Assembly (NCBI RefSeq): GCF_900157365.1
Contig: NZ_FUEZ01000004.1
Span: forward strand, 731,066 to 795,065
Length of the DNA: 64,000 nucleotides
Source: Mycobacterium numidiamassiliense
GTDB lineage: Bacteria > Actinomycetota > Actinomycetes > Mycobacteriales > Mycobacteriaceae
Direction: 5' to 3'
In this document: in pieces, positions 34,519 through 44,012 of the stretch
How positions within the stretch are numbered: position 1 is the first letter of the stretch
Layout of the letters: the number at the start of each line of letters is the position of its first letter
Made by a program: the position numbers and the translations under genes
Notes under the pieces: model-generated
The model's database searches: none
Told to the model about the DNA's origin: nothing
Seen by the model: only the letters and a program-made list of their open reading frames with translations

Positions 34519-34551
34519 GCCTCAGCGAATTCACGGAAGGAATGCCGACAG

Positions 34552-36192
34552 GTGACAAAGAGCGCTGAAACCTTCGACTATGTCGTCGTTGGGGGAGGCT
34601 CGTCGGGGTCGGCGGTGGCGGCCCTGCTGGGCGCAGCGGGTGCGGATGTACTGCTGCTGGAAGCCGGCGTCAGTGATCGGCGCATCGACGTGCGGATCCC
34701 GGCTGCGGTGGGCATCGCTTACCAGAAAGTCAACTGGAAATACCCTGCCGAGCCCGACCTGTCGCGCACCGGCAATCCCGAAGCCTGGATGGCCGGCAAG
34801 GTGATGGGCGGTGGCGGCTCGATCAATTCGTGCGTATTCGTCCGCGGAAACCGGGCCGATTACGACGGCTGGGCCAAGCAGGGATGCACGGGCTGGGATT
34901 ACGACTCGGTGTTGCCCGCGTTCAAACGCATGGAGACTTGGGAAGGCGGTCCCAGCGAGCTGCGCGGTGGTTTAGGTCCGATCTCGGTGAATGTGCAGAC
35001 CAACCACGGTCAGGCCAACACGGCATATCTGAACGCTTGTCTGCAGGCGGGCTACCCGTCCAACCCGGACTACAACGGGACCTATCAGGATGGCGTCGGA
35101 CTTACTCAGGTGAACCATCGCCGCGGCACTCGCTCCCAAGCATCGCGCGAGTACCTGCGCCGCGTCGCACCCCGGGGCCGGGTCACCGTGCGCACCCACA
35201 GCTACGTGTACCGCATCCTGTTGGAGCGAGGCGCGGCAGTCGGAGTGCAGTATCGGCACAAAGGAACGGTGCGGGACGCGACTGCCCGCGAGGAAGTGGT
35301 GATCAGCGCCGGCGCGATTGGCTCGCCGCGCCTGCTGCAGCTGTCTGGGATCGGGCCTCGCGCAGCGCTGTCGGATGCCGGGGTGCAGACGGTACTGGAC
35401 CTGCCGGGGGTGGGCCAGAACCTGCACGACCACCCCTACCTGATGCAACGCTGGCGGGCGACGATTCCCACCATCAACAAGATGCGCATCGGCACCGCTG
35501 TGAAAGGACTGGTCGATTACGTGCGCAACGGCAGCGGCCTGCTGGCCATGACGATGGTCCAGGTCCAATGCATGGGCCGCACCGATCCCACCTTGGAGAC
35601 GCCCGACCTGCAGCTGCAGTTCGTTCCATTTGCAATCACCCGGGCCGTCGACGAGGACGGGATGTTCAACGTGCAGCAGGCCAAGGAGCAGGGCTTCCTG
35701 TCGTCGTCCACTTTCCTGCGGCCCCGCACCCGCGGTTCGATCACGCTGCGCGACTCAGCGCCGGACTCGATGCCCCGCATCTCCTATCAATTCCTGGCCG
35801 ATCCCGACGACCTGCGCGACTGTCTGCGCGGGCTGCGTGCAGTGCAGCACGTGATGGCCCAGCCGGCGATGGCAGCGATCACCGACGGGCAGCTCGAACC
35901 CGAGGCGAACTGCTCCACCGACGCCGACTGGGAGCATTACGTGCGCGGCGCGGTGACACCGTCCTATCACCCGGTGGGGACCTGCAAAATGGGCATCGAC
36001 GACCTCGCAGTGGTCGATCCTGAATTGCGGGTGCACGGCATCGCCGACCTGCGCGTCGCCGACGCCAGCATCATGCCCACCATCACCACCGGCAACACCA
36101 ATGCCCCGTCGATGATGATCGGGGAACGGGCGGCCGAGCTGATCCTCGGCGCACGGCACAACCCGACTGGAGTGACCAATGGCTCGCGATGA
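34552..36192 (+). CDS. GMC-family FAD oxidoreductase
   Basis: 546 residues. FAD-binding VVVGGGSSGSAVA at about 11-23, the second GMC block GAIGSPRLLQLSGIGPR and the C-terminal SYHPVGTCKMG (active-site His) with GNTNAPSMMIGERAAELI. Members oxidise alcohols (choline, aryl, polyethylene glycol, cholesterol-like) to aldehydes or ketones. GTG start with GGAAGG upstream. It overlaps the ligase gene by 14 bases. Likely oxidises an alcohol intermediate of this pathway. Confidence 0.92.
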   Translation: MTKSAETFDYVVVGGGSSGSAVAALLGAAGADVLLLEAGVSDRRIDVRIPAAVGIAYQKVNWKYPAEPDLSRTGNPEAWMAGKVMGGGGSINSCVFVRGNRADYDGWAKQGCTGWDYDSVLPAFKRMETWEGGPSELRGGLGPISVNVQTNHGQANTAYLNACLQAGYPSNPDYNGTYQDGVGLTQVNHRRGTRSQASREYLRRVAPRGRVTVRTHSYVYRILLERGAAVGVQYRHKGTVRDATAREEVVISAGAIGSPRLLQLSGIGPRAALSDAGVQTVLDLPGVGQNLHDHPYLMQRWRATIPTINKMRIGTAVKGLVDYVRNGSGLLAMTMVQVQCMGRTDPTLETPDLQLQFVPFAITRAVDEDGMFNVQQAKEQGFLSSSTFLRPRTRGSITLRDSAPDSMPRISYQFLADPDDLRDCLRGLRAVQHVMAQPAMAAITDGQLEPEANCSTDADWEHYVRGAVTPSYHPVGTCKMGIDDLAVVDPELRVHGIADLRVADASIMPTITTGNTNAPSMMIGERAAELILGARHNPTGVTNGSR

Positions 36193-37795
36193 TCAGCGAC
36201 CCGGCCTGACCCTCGGCGGTTGGCTGCGCGAGGAAGCTGCGCTGGACCCCGGCCGGCCTTTCATCCAATGCGATAGCGACTGGGTCACGCTCGGCGGCCT
36301 GGACCAGCAATCTGATCGCGTCGCGGCGGGACTGCAGGCGACGGGCGTGCGCAAGGGCGACCGGGTCGCGATCAATCTCAGCAACCGCCTCGAATACATC
36401 GTGCTCATCTACGCGATTGCCAAAGTCGGGGCCATTCAGGTGCCACTCAACACCTACCTGCGTGGGGACTTCCTGCGCCACCAGCTCGTCCAGACCACGG
36501 CCAAGGTCTACATCGGCGACAGCGCGGCGATGGAAATGCTGTCGCCGGTCCTCGCGAACCTCACCGATCGGCCTGAGCTGGTTCTGGTAGGAGAGCCCGC
36601 GCAGGACGCGACATTGCAGCCTGACCTGCGCTACGCGTGGTTGCAGGACTTCTCTGGGGATCTCGCCGAGCCCGACATCGACCCCACCGATGTGTGCGCG
36701 ATCATCTACACGTCGGGCACCACCGGGCCGTCGAAGGGCTGCACCATCACCCACGGCTACTACTGCAACCTGATCAACGTATTCGTCGACAATGGTTGGT
36801 ACGAGAAGGGTGACGTCATCTTCGGCGCCAACCCGTTGTTCCACTTCAGCGGTCAAACCTGGTTGGTCGCCGCGGCATTGGCGGTTCGCGGATCCGCCAT
36901 CGTGGAGCCAGCATTTCATGCCAGTACCTACATGGCACGCATTCGCGAGACCGGTGCCACCGCCGCACTGGGCATGGGGGCGATGGGGATGGCGATCATG
37001 GCGCAGCCGCCCAACGACGACGACTGCAACCACAAGCTGCGCCACATCACCTTCATGCCTTCAACCGCGGAATTCAACGAGCAGTTCGAGAAGCGTTTCG
37101 GCATCGCCCCCTATGCCGAAGTCTTCGGGCAGTCGGAATGTTGGCCCGGGCTCCTCGGCGATCCGCGCGACAACCGCCATCCCGGCAGCATGGGCAAGCT
37201 GACCAGAGGGCTACAGGTGAAGATCGTTGACGATCACGACCGCGAGGTCGCGGTGGGGGAGTCCGGCGAGATTGTGGTGCGGCCCGATGAACCGTTCCGC
37301 CTGTTCTCCGGGTATTGGAACGACGACGCCGCAACCGTGCAGGCGTTCCGGAACCTCTGGCATCACACCGGTGACCGCGGCCGCGTCGATCACGAGGGAT
37401 ACTTCTGGTTCGCTGACCGCAAGAAGGATTCGTTGCGCCGACGCGGTGAGAACGTGTCCTCCATTGAATTGGAGCAGGCCATCATGGCGCACCCCTCGAT
37501 CGCCCAGGCGGCCGTGCACGCTGTTCCCTCCGACCTCGGCGAGGACGACGTCAAGGTCTGTCTGGTATTGGCCCCGGGAAGCGACATTGAGCCGCAGGAA
37601 CTATTCGAGTTCTTTCGAAAGTCGATGCCCTACTACGCAATCCCGCGCTACGTAGAGCTGCTCGAATCGTTGCCAGCCAACGTCAACGGCCGGGTGCAAA
37701 AGTACAAGCTACGCGAACGCGGGATCACCACGACCACCCTCGACTTCGAGAAGCTCGGTCTGGTGGTGGCCCGCAACGATCGCCGTAAAGCCTGA
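36179..37795 (+). CDS. AMP-forming acyl-CoA synthetase (ANL superfamily)
   Basis: 538 residues. P-loop-like IIYTSGTTGPSKG at about 178-190, FGQSECWPG (A5), HTGDRGRVDHEGYFWFADRKKDSLRRRGENVS (A7-A8) and the catalytic lysine in NGRVQKYKLRE (A10). Converts an acid to its CoA ester through an acyl-AMP. No carrier-protein domain is present. Last gene of the operon starting at 29908. It resembles crotonobetaine/carnitine-CoA ligase-like proteins in its short C-terminus; substrate unknown. Confidence 0.92.
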   Translation: MARDDQRPGLTLGGWLREEAALDPGRPFIQCDSDWVTLGGLDQQSDRVAAGLQATGVRKGDRVAINLSNRLEYIVLIYAIAKVGAIQVPLNTYLRGDFLRHQLVQTTAKVYIGDSAAMEMLSPVLANLTDRPELVLVGEPAQDATLQPDLRYAWLQDFSGDLAEPDIDPTDVCAIIYTSGTTGPSKGCTITHGYYCNLINVFVDNGWYEKGDVIFGANPLFHFSGQTWLVAAALAVRGSAIVEPAFHASTYMARIRETGATAALGMGAMGMAIMAQPPNDDDCNHKLRHITFMPSTAEFNEQFEKRFGIAPYAEVFGQSECWPGLLGDPRDNRHPGSMGKLTRGLQVKIVDDHDREVAVGESGEIVVRPDEPFRLFSGYWNDDAATVQAFRNLWHHTGDRGRVDHEGYFWFADRKKDSLRRRGENVSSIELEQAIMAHPSIAQAAVHAVPSDLGEDDVKVCLVLAPGSDIEPQELFEFFRKSMPYYAIPRYVELLESLPANVNGRVQKYKLRERGITTTTLDFEKLGLVVARNDRRKA

Positions 37796-37864
37796 ACACG
37801 CGCACCCCGAGCCACGTGGGCGCGGGGGCGCTGTCGCAGACCACAGATTGGCGCATGCCCAGAA

Positions 37865-38626
37865 CTATCGAGGTGCCATGCGGATCGCGCCGTCGAGGCG
37901 GATCGTCTCGCCGTTGAGCATTGGGTTCTCAACAAAGTGGCGGGCTAATGCGGCGAATTCGCGGGGTTCGCCGAGCCGAGGTGGGTGTGGTACCTGCGCG
38001 CCGAGGGCGGCTATGGCTTCTCCGGAAAGGGTCGCGAACGCGGGAGTGTGGAACAGACCTGGGGCGATGGTCACGACACGAATCTGCAAGCTGGCAAGGT
38101 CGCGCGCGATCGGCAGGGTCATTCCAACGATGCCACTTTTAGAGGCGGAATAAGCAGCTTGGCCGATCTAGCCGTCGAAGGCGGCGACGGAAGCGGTGTT
38201 GATGATGACGCCGCGCTCCTCGCCGACCGGTTGGTTGCTCGATATCCGTTCGGCCGCAAGTCGGATCACATTGAAGGTGCCGATCAGGTTGATGTTGACA
38301 ACTTTGGCGAAGTCGACTAGCGGGAAAGGCCCATGTTTGCCCACCGTCTTGATGCCGTTGCCTATCCCGGCGCAGTTCACCACAATCCGCAACGGGCGCA
38401 GGTGGGCTGCCTCGCTAAGGGCGGCGGCTACCTCCGACTCGCTCCTGACGTCAGCGGCGGCGAACACGACGTTTTCTCCCAGCTCCTTTGCGAGGACCTG
38501 GCCGGTCGACGAAGGCAGGTCGAGGATGATCACTTTGGCGCCTTGGTCGTGCAGCTCGCGTGCGGTCGCCAGGCCTAGACCTGAGGCACCCCCCGTCACC
38601 AACGCGACGCCGTCCCGGATGTCCAT
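37865..38626 (-). pseudogene. HSD10/FabG-like SDR interrupted by an in-frame amber codon
   Basis: A 253-residue SDR reading frame starting at ATG 38626 with AAGGAG upstream: [59 protein letters not shown] and the [20 protein letters not shown] tail. Codon 153 (38168-38170) is TAG in the context [16 protein letters not shown], where homologues usually have Gln, so a CAG to TAG change is likely. Frame is otherwise intact on both sides. The first 152 residues lack the active site, so the gene is probably inactive unless the stop is read through or is a sequencing error. The family acts on 2-methyl-3-hydroxyacyl-CoA or steroids. Confidence 0.85.
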
Positions 38627-38780
38627 ATGAAGAGCTCCTTAATACTCGCGAGTCGGACTGTCCTGTCACCGAACCTGGCTCGATCGCGGTCAGCCCGCCC
38701 AAGTCGACAACTTTGAGGCTGCAGTCGCCCATTCGTTTGCCACTTCTAACGAACGCTAAATAGCCGTCATGGTTTAGATC

Positions 38781-40070
38781 TCACCCGGCCGCCCGCGGGG
38801 AGGTTGCGCGATGGGCGGGGACGACAGGATCGCCGATGCTGTGGGCTGCGATGTGGGCGCGCAGGTCGAAATCGGGGTCCCGGGCCTGTTCGGGGGTCAG
38901 ACAATTGCCGAGGGCAAGCAGTTTTCGCGCCGCCATGTGGTCGCCGGGGCGGTTGAGCGACTCCACGCTGCGCAGCACGCCGTCGTGGAAGCAGAAAACT
39001 GAAAAGCGCCCGCTGTCAACGTCACCGCGCAGTACCGCATGGCTGGATTGCACGCCCAGACCGGCGATCTGAAGCTTAAGGTCGCCCTGATCGCTCCAGA
39101 ACCACGGCACGCTGTCGTAGAGTTCGGGTCGTCCGACGAGTCGGGCAGCTAGCGCGCGTGGCTGCGCTGTGGCGTTGTGTACCGACTCCAGCCGCACCCG
39201 GGTTCCGCCGGCGAACCTGTTCGGGCACGACGTGCAGTCGCCGACCGCGGAGATCTGCGCGTCGTCGGTGGCCAGGTATTCGTCGACAACGATCCCGTTG
39301 TCGACCCGAAGGCCGGCATCCTCGGCGAGGTTGGTGTTGGGTGCCGCTCCGATGCCGACGAGCACCATGTCGGCGGGGAACTCGCGGCCGTCTGTCGTCG
39401 TCACAGCGCTGACCCGACCTGCTGTGCCGGTTAAGCCGGTCACGCTCGTGCCGAGTTCAACACGCAACCCGCGGGCCCTGTGGGCGTCGAGGACGAAGCC
39501 GGCCATTTGGGCAGACAGCACCCGTCCCATTAGCTGATCGGCGATTTCGACGACGACGGCATCCAGGCCGAGCTTGACCGCGGTCGCGGCGACCTCCAGC
39601 CCGATGAAGCCACCGCCCACGACGACGAGACGTCGGGCACGGGCTAACCGCTCGCGGATGTCATCCGCCTCAGCGAGGTTTCGCAGCCCGACGACGCCGT
39701 CGAGTTCGTTGCCGTCCAGCGGCAAGGTCCGGTTGCGGGCACCAAGTGCGAGTACCAAATGGTCGTAGTCGAGGATCTCGCCGCCGGCCAGCTCAACGCG
39801 ATTGTTAGGACGGTCGATCCGGTTGACTCGTTTGGACAGGCGCAATTCGATCTCGTGATGGTCGTAGAACGTCCACGGGTGCAGCCACAGGTTGTCCCGT
39901 GCGGCCGCCCCGGTGAGGTGGCCTTTGGACAACGGTGGTCGCTGATAGGGCAGATGGGGTTCGTCGCCGACGAGCACCACACGGCCCTCGAAACCCAGCT
40001 CGCGCAGGGAGGCGGCCGTGCGGGAACCGGCCTGCCCTGCGCCGGCGATAACGATGGTGGGAGTCGACAT
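38781..40070 (-). CDS. Ferredoxin reductase (FAD, NAD(P)H-dependent; putida-/rhodocoxin reductase type)
   Basis: 429 residues. N-terminal FAD fold (IVIAGAGQAGSRTAASLRELGFEGRVVLVGDEPHLPYQRPPLSKG), second Rossmann fold for NAD(P)H (RLVVVGGGFIGLEVAATAVKLG) and the FAD-contact ISAVGDCTSC. Transfers electrons from NAD(P)H to the ferredoxin encoded immediately upstream; the genes overlap (TGATG). With the P450s at 26451 and 40712 it completes a class I P450 system. The C-terminus extends by about 20 residues past the usual end. Confidence 0.93.
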   Translation of the reverse strand: MSTPTIVIAGAGQAGSRTAASLRELGFEGRVVLVGDEPHLPYQRPPLSKGHLTGAAARDNLWLHPWTFYDHHEIELRLSKRVNRIDRPNNRVELAGGEILDYDHLVLALGARNRTLPLDGNELDGVVGLRNLAEADDIRERLARARRLVVVGGGFIGLEVAATAVKLGLDAVVVEIADQLMGRVLSAQMAGFVLDAHRARGLRVELGTSVTGLTGTAGRVSAVTTTDGREFPADMVLVGIGAAPNTNLAEDAGLRVDNGIVVDEYLATDDAQISAVGDCTSCPNRFAGGTRVRLESVHNATAQPRALAARLVGRPELYDSVPWFWSDQGDLKLQIAGLGVQSSHAVLRGDVDSGRFSVFCFHDGVLRSVESLNRPGDHMAARKLLALGNCLTPEQARDPDFDLRAHIAAHSIGDPVVPAHRATSPRAAG

Positions 40071-40393
40071 CAGTACTGGGTCGGCGGCAATCGCACCACC
40101 AGACCATCCAGCTCGGGTCCGGCGGTGATTTGACAGCTGAGCCTGGAGTTGGGCTGGCGCGGAGAGGCGGTGTAATCGAGCATTTCCTCCTCGTCAGTGC
40201 TGGGCGTACTGAGGCGGCCGAGGTCGTCCGGGTCGACGTAGACATGACAGGTGGCACACGCCAGGGTGCCGCCGCATTCGGCGACGATCTCGGAAATGTC
40301 GTTGGCCAGGGCCGCCTGCATGACCGAGGTTCCCTCGGTCACCTCCACGATGACCTGTTCACCGTCGGGTCGCACGTAGGTCACTTTCGCCAC
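40070..40393 (-). CDS. [2Fe-2S] ferredoxin, adrenodoxin/putidaredoxin type
   Basis: 107 residues. Cluster ligands: CGGTLACATC (C-x5-C-x2-C) at about 38-47 and a fourth Cys in LSCQITAG near 86. The acidic helix DEEEMLDYT preceding it is the partner-docking region typical of P450 ferredoxins. GTG 40393 has GAGGAG six bases upstream; the long upstream extension is non-coding. Divergent from the P450 at 40712 and coupled to the reductase. A decayed copy of this gene lies at 55437-55581. Confidence 0.93.
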   Translation of the reverse strand: MAKVTYVRPDGEQVIVEVTEGTSVMQAALANDISEIVAECGGTLACATCHVYVDPDDLGRLSTPSTDEEEMLDYTASPRQPNSRLSCQITAGPELDGLVVRLPPTQY

Positions 40394-40711
40394 GCTGCGC
40401 TCCTCCCGCCACTTTGCTCCGTTGAGTCTAAACCATAACCGAATATCCCGCATCAACCGCGATCTGAGCGTCGGCGTCGCGCACGTTCGAGGAGCCACTG
40501 AGGGTGGGTATATCCTGGCAAAACGGCCCCTAAGTGTGACGTCCTTGACATTACAGGGGCCGCAAGATAGAAACATCGTAGTTCTAATACGACGCAGGAT
40601 TTAGCTCTAATGCGACGCAGAATTCTATTCGGGAACCGGCGCCGGGCCAGTTGTGGGGGATGGGTCGAATGCCCACGCAAGTGGCCAGTGAATTGAGACA
40701 GGAGCTCTACC
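40394..40711. promoter_or_regulatory. Divergent ferredoxin/P450 control region
   Basis: 318 bases. TTGACA at 40545-40550 with AGATAGAAA from 40565 looks like the P450 promoter and is conserved with the same spacing in the decayed copy at 55737-55762. A GGCCCCT/AGGGGCC inverted repeat frames the -35. Downstream lie two direct repeats (separate entry). A GAGTCTAAA element just upstream of the ferredoxin is conserved in the copy near 55617. Confidence 0.5.
40583..40622. repeat. Tandem 17-base direct repeats in the P450 leader
   Basis: TCTAATACGACGCAGGA at 40583-40599 and TCTAATGCGACGCAGAA at 40606-40622 match at 15 of 17 bases, 23 bases apart (about two helical turns). A single diverged copy (TCTAATCAGACGCAGAATTAG) is found at 55774. 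The repeats start with the TCTAA half-site but lack its TTAGA partner at six-base spacing, so they may bind a different regulator. Confidence 0.55.
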
Positions 40712-41950
40712 ATGAATGATCACGACATCGCGGGGTCGGCGTCGGTGGATACGTCCCCCCGTGGGGTCGACTTCAATCCGCTCGACCCTGAGCTGGCTGA
40801 CGACTTCTGGCCGCGCATCAACGGGTTGCGCGAGACGTGTCCGGTTGCGCGCAGCACAGCGCACTGGAGCGCCGAGAATACGGGATTCTGGGTGCTCAAC
40901 GCGTATCAGGACGTCATGGACGCGGCGGTTAACTGGAACACCTACAGCAGCGCCGACGGCGCGACGCCGGTCCAATTCGACCTCAACATCTTGCGCATGG
41001 TGCCACTGGAGACCGACCCACCCCTGCATCGCGGTGTGCGCCGAGCGCTGAACCCGTTCTTCACCCCCGAGGCGCTGACCGCGGCCGAGCCCAGCATCCG
41101 CGCGACCGTCGACGGCCTGATCGACACATGCGTCAAACACAGTCCCGTCGATTTTGTTGCGGCCTTCACCTCCCAGCTCCCGCCCATCGTGTTCTTTGAG
41201 ACCTTCCTGGACCAGAAGGCCTCCGACATCGGCTGGGTGCTGGAGGTCCTCGACGTGTTGCTGACCCAACCCGAAAAGGCGCTGGAAGCGGCGCCCAAGC
41301 TGTTCGTCTTCTGCGCTGAATTGCTGCAGGCACGCCGCGCCGAAGGCCGCACCGACGACCTCGCGGGAGTGATCGCGCACCTGGGCACGGGCGAATTCGA
41401 CGACGGACTCGAGCTCGATGACCGGGTCCGGATGGAGACGCTGAACATGACCATCATGGCCGGCATGGAGACCACGATGGGTGGGCTGGCGAGTATCGCG
41501 CGAATCCTGGGAACCGACAATGCGTTGCGCGAGAGCCTGCGCGACGTTGAGACCAAGGTGCTCGACAAACACGTCGAGGAGTTCCTGCGTTTCGAGACGC
41601 CGGTTCCGACGGCTGGTCGCACGCTAACCGCCGATACCGAGCTGCGCGGCTGCCCGATGAAGCAGGGCGATCGAGTCCTGCTCAACTGGGCGGCGGCTAA
41701 TCACGACCCCGACAAGTTCCCCGACCCCGAAGCGCTGAACTTCGAGCGCCCCAACGGCTCGGCGCACCTCGCGTTCGGCGCCGGCATCCACCGCTGCCTG
41801 GGAAACCATCTGGCCCGCCGAGAGATCAGGGCCGCAATCCGCGCAATCAGCGAGTTGCATGTCTTCGAACTCGAACCCGGTTACGACGTCAAGTACCGGC
41901 CGTCCTTCGCCCGGGGTCCCGTCGCCCTGCCGATCCGTTTGGAGCGCTGA
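40712..41950 (+). CDS. Cytochrome P450 (second of two)
   Basis: 412 residues. Helix I reads AGMETTMGG (Glu in place of the more common Asp of AGxDT), ExxR is EEFLRFE, and the heme loop FGAGIHRCLGNHLARRE places the Cys at about 361. Electrons should come from the ferredoxin and reductase encoded divergently next door. AGGAG precedes the ATG. Two bases after its stop the SDR gene begins, leading a long coupled operon to 49087. Its first 20 codons and promoter have a decayed copy at about 55670-55960. Confidence 0.94.
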   Translation: MNDHDIAGSASVDTSPRGVDFNPLDPELADDFWPRINGLRETCPVARSTAHWSAENTGFWVLNAYQDVMDAAVNWNTYSSADGATPVQFDLNILRMVPLETDPPLHRGVRRALNPFFTPEALTAAEPSIRATVDGLIDTCVKHSPVDFVAAFTSQLPPIVFFETFLDQKASDIGWVLEVLDVLLTQPEKALEAAPKLFVFCAELLQARRAEGRTDDLAGVIAHLGTGEFDDGLELDDRVRMETLNMTIMAGMETTMGGLASIARILGTDNALRESLRDVETKVLDKHVEEFLRFETPVPTAGRTLTADTELRGCPMKQGDRVLLNWAAANHDPDKFPDPEALNFERPNGSAHLAFGAGIHRCLGNHLARREIRAAIRAISELHVFELEPGYDVKYRPSFARGPVALPIRLER

Positions 41951-41952
41951 TC

Positions 41953-42846
41953 ATGGGAAGTTTGGACGGGCGCGTGGCGATCGTGACCGGAGGGGGGCGC
42001 GGGATCGGTGGCGCGGTGGTGAAACTGTTCGCCGCCGAAGGGGCCACGGTTGTCATCAACGATATCGGCGCCTCGCTCAGCGGGCTGGAGATGGACGAAA
42101 GTCCGGCCGCTGCACTTGCTTCCGAGATTGAAGCAGCGGGCGGTACCGCGGTGGCGGACGGGGCCGACATCTCGGATCACAATGCCGCCAAAGAGCTCGT
42201 CGACTGGACCATCGAGCGCTATGGCAAACTCGACGTACTGGTCAATGTGGCTGGCATTCTGCGCGACAAGATGATCTTCAATATGTCCGAGGAGGAGTGG
42301 GACGCCGTCGTCCGAGTCCATCTCAAGGGCCATTTCAACACGATCAAGCCGGCCGCTGCGCACTGGCGCAAGGTGGGTGATCCGAACGCCCAGAACAGGA
42401 TCATCAACTACACCTCACGGGCCGGACTGCATGGCGCGCCCGCACAGCCGAACTACTCAGCGGCCAAGATGGGCATCGTCGGGCTGACCTACTCGTGCGC
42501 GGTGGCACTCAAAAAGTACGGCGTGACCACCAACGCGGTCTCGCCCGCCGCGGCTACCCGGATGACAGCCACGTTCAAGGATGCCGCCGCCTACAGCTCA
42601 GGTGCCGATGAGTTGTCCCCGGACAGTATCGCCCCGATTGCGGCCTATCTCGCCTCTGAACAGTCCGGCTGGTGCAACGGGCGCGTGATCCACGCCCGTG
42701 GCTACGAGGTGTCGCTGTACAGCGATCCGCAGCCGCTGGTCACAGCGAAATCGGATGGACCCTGGGACCTAGGGCAACTCGCGAAAGAGGTGGAGTCGCA
42801 GTTCCGGCCGATCACCGATGCGGCCCCGCCCAATCCATTCGTCTGA
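41953..42846 (+). CDS. SDR, 17beta-HSD4/multifunctional-enzyme-like 3-hydroxyacyl-CoA dehydrogenase
   Basis: 297 residues. NAD motif AIVTGGGRGIGGAVV, then VINDIGASLSG with an inserted segment typical of the MFE-2 dehydrogenase domain, VNVAGILRDKMIFNMSEEEWDAVVRVHLKGHF, and catalytic YSAAK. In peroxisomal-type beta-oxidation such domains oxidise (R)-3-hydroxyacyl-CoA, the product of MaoC hydratases like those encoded 2 kb downstream. Stop overlaps the next start (TGATG). Confidence 0.9.
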   Translation: MGSLDGRVAIVTGGGRGIGGAVVKLFAAEGATVVINDIGASLSGLEMDESPAAALASEIEAAGGTAVADGADISDHNAAKELVDWTIERYGKLDVLVNVAGILRDKMIFNMSEEEWDAVVRVHLKGHFNTIKPAAAHWRKVGDPNAQNRIINYTSRAGLHGAPAQPNYSAAKMGIVGLTYSCAVALKKYGVTTNAVSPAAATRMTATFKDAAAYSSGADELSPDSIAPIAAYLASEQSGWCNGRVIHARGYEVSLYSDPQPLVTAKSDGPWDLGQLAKEVESQFRPITDAAPPNPFV

Positions 42847-44012
42847 TGTCAATCAGAGGGAAGGCGTTCATCGCCGGGGCCTACGAGCATCCCGGGCGGA
42901 AGCTGCCGGATACATCGATTCCGCAGATCCACGCGGAGGTGGCACTGGGCGCACTCGCTGACGCCGGCCTCAGTCTGGCCGATGTGGACGCCTACTACTG
43001 CGGCGCTGACGCCCCGGGCCTGGGCGGGCTGGCCATGGCCGACTACCTCGGACTTCGCCTCCGGCACATGGACAGTACTGACATGGGCGGATCGGTATAT
43101 ATGTCGCACGTCGGCCACGCGGCCGCAGCAATCGCCGCGGGCAAGTGCCAGGTCGCGTTGATCACCCTTGGTGGGCGGCCCCGAACAACGTCACTGCGGG
43201 CCCCTGGACAGCTGATGGGCGAACCGCCTGAGAAGGCCTTCGAGCCGATTTTCGGCGCGAACGTGAGTGCCTTGTACGCCCTCGCCGCCCACCGGCACAT
43301 GTACTCCTACGGCACGACCAGCGAACAGTTGGCCGAAATCAAGGTCGCCGCTTCGGTACACGCGCAGTACAACGTCAACGCGATGTTGCCGAATGTGGTC
43401 ACCGTAGAGGATGTCGTCAATTCGCCGATGGTGTCGACACCCCTGCACCGGCTGGACTGCTGTGTGGTGACCGATGGCGGAGGCGCACTGGTTGTGGTCG
43501 CCGAGGACATCGCCGCCGCACTGGACCGCGACTGCGTCAAGATCCTGGGCCACGGTGAGGCCGTCGAACACACCCGCGGCGGCTGGCAGGACATCACCGT
43601 GACCGGCGGCGTGCGCTCGGGTGCCGACGCATTCGCCGAGGCCGGCGTCCGTCCCACGGACATCGACTATGTGGGCCTGTACGACTCGTTCACCATCACT
43701 GTCCTACTGGCGCTGGAGGATCTCGGCTTCTGCGCAAAGGGCGATGGCGGCAAGTTCGTCCTCGACGGCGCCCTGCACTCGCCGCACGGTCGGCTGCCGT
43801 TCAACACCGATGGTGGCTCGCTGTGCAACAACCACCCGGCCAACCGGGGCGGAATGACCAAGATCATCGAGGCGGTGCGCCAACTGCGCGGCGAGGCGCA
43901 CCCGGCGGTGCAGGTTCGCGACTGCGCTCTGGCGCTCGCGCATGGAACCGGAGGCTGGTTGTCCACCCGGATGGGAAATGCGACCGTGATCCTGGGTCGA
44001 GGCGACGCATGA
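42846..44012 (+). CDS. Ltp2-like thiolase-fold aldolase (Cys-less)
   Basis: 388 residues. Thiolase-fold lipid-transfer protein, but the nucleophile position (where the thiolase at 5564 has ENMCATGSEAL) reads DMGGSVYMSHV, and the downstream VHDCF is replaced by YDSFTITVLLALEDLGF. Loss of the cysteine and gain of the YDSFT tyrosine are features of Ltp2, the aldolase that with a DUF35 partner splits 3-hydroxyacyl-CoA side chains of sterols. The C-terminal NHPANRGG replaces GHPxGxSG. The adjacent DUF35 gene supports an aldolase complex. Start ATG overlaps the SDR stop. Confidence 0.85.
   Translation: MSIRGKAFIAGAYEHPGRKLPDTSIPQIHAEVALGALADAGLSLADVDAYYCGADAPGLGGLAMADYLGLRLRHMDSTDMGGSVYMSHVGHAAAAIAAGKCQVALITLGGRPRTTSLRAPGQLMGEPPEKAFEPIFGANVSALYALAAHRHMYSYGTTSEQLAEIKVAASVHAQYNVNAMLPNVVTVEDVVNSPMVSTPLHRLDCCVVTDGGGALVVVAEDIAAALDRDCVKILGHGEAVEHTRGGWQDITVTGGVRSGADAFAEAGVRPTDIDYVGLYDSFTITVLLALEDLGFCAKGDGGKFVLDGALHSPHGRLPFNTDGGSLCNNHPANRGGMTKIIEAVRQLRGEAHPAVQVRDCALALAHGTGGWLSTRMGNATVILGRGDA

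Noticed and set aside
34830..36023. Long plus-strand frame of 397 codons in another frame of the GMC gene
   Set aside because: It lies wholly inside the GMC oxidoreductase, which has full family motifs; the shadow protein is Arg/Gly/Pro-rich, as expected for the alternate frame of GC-rich DNA.
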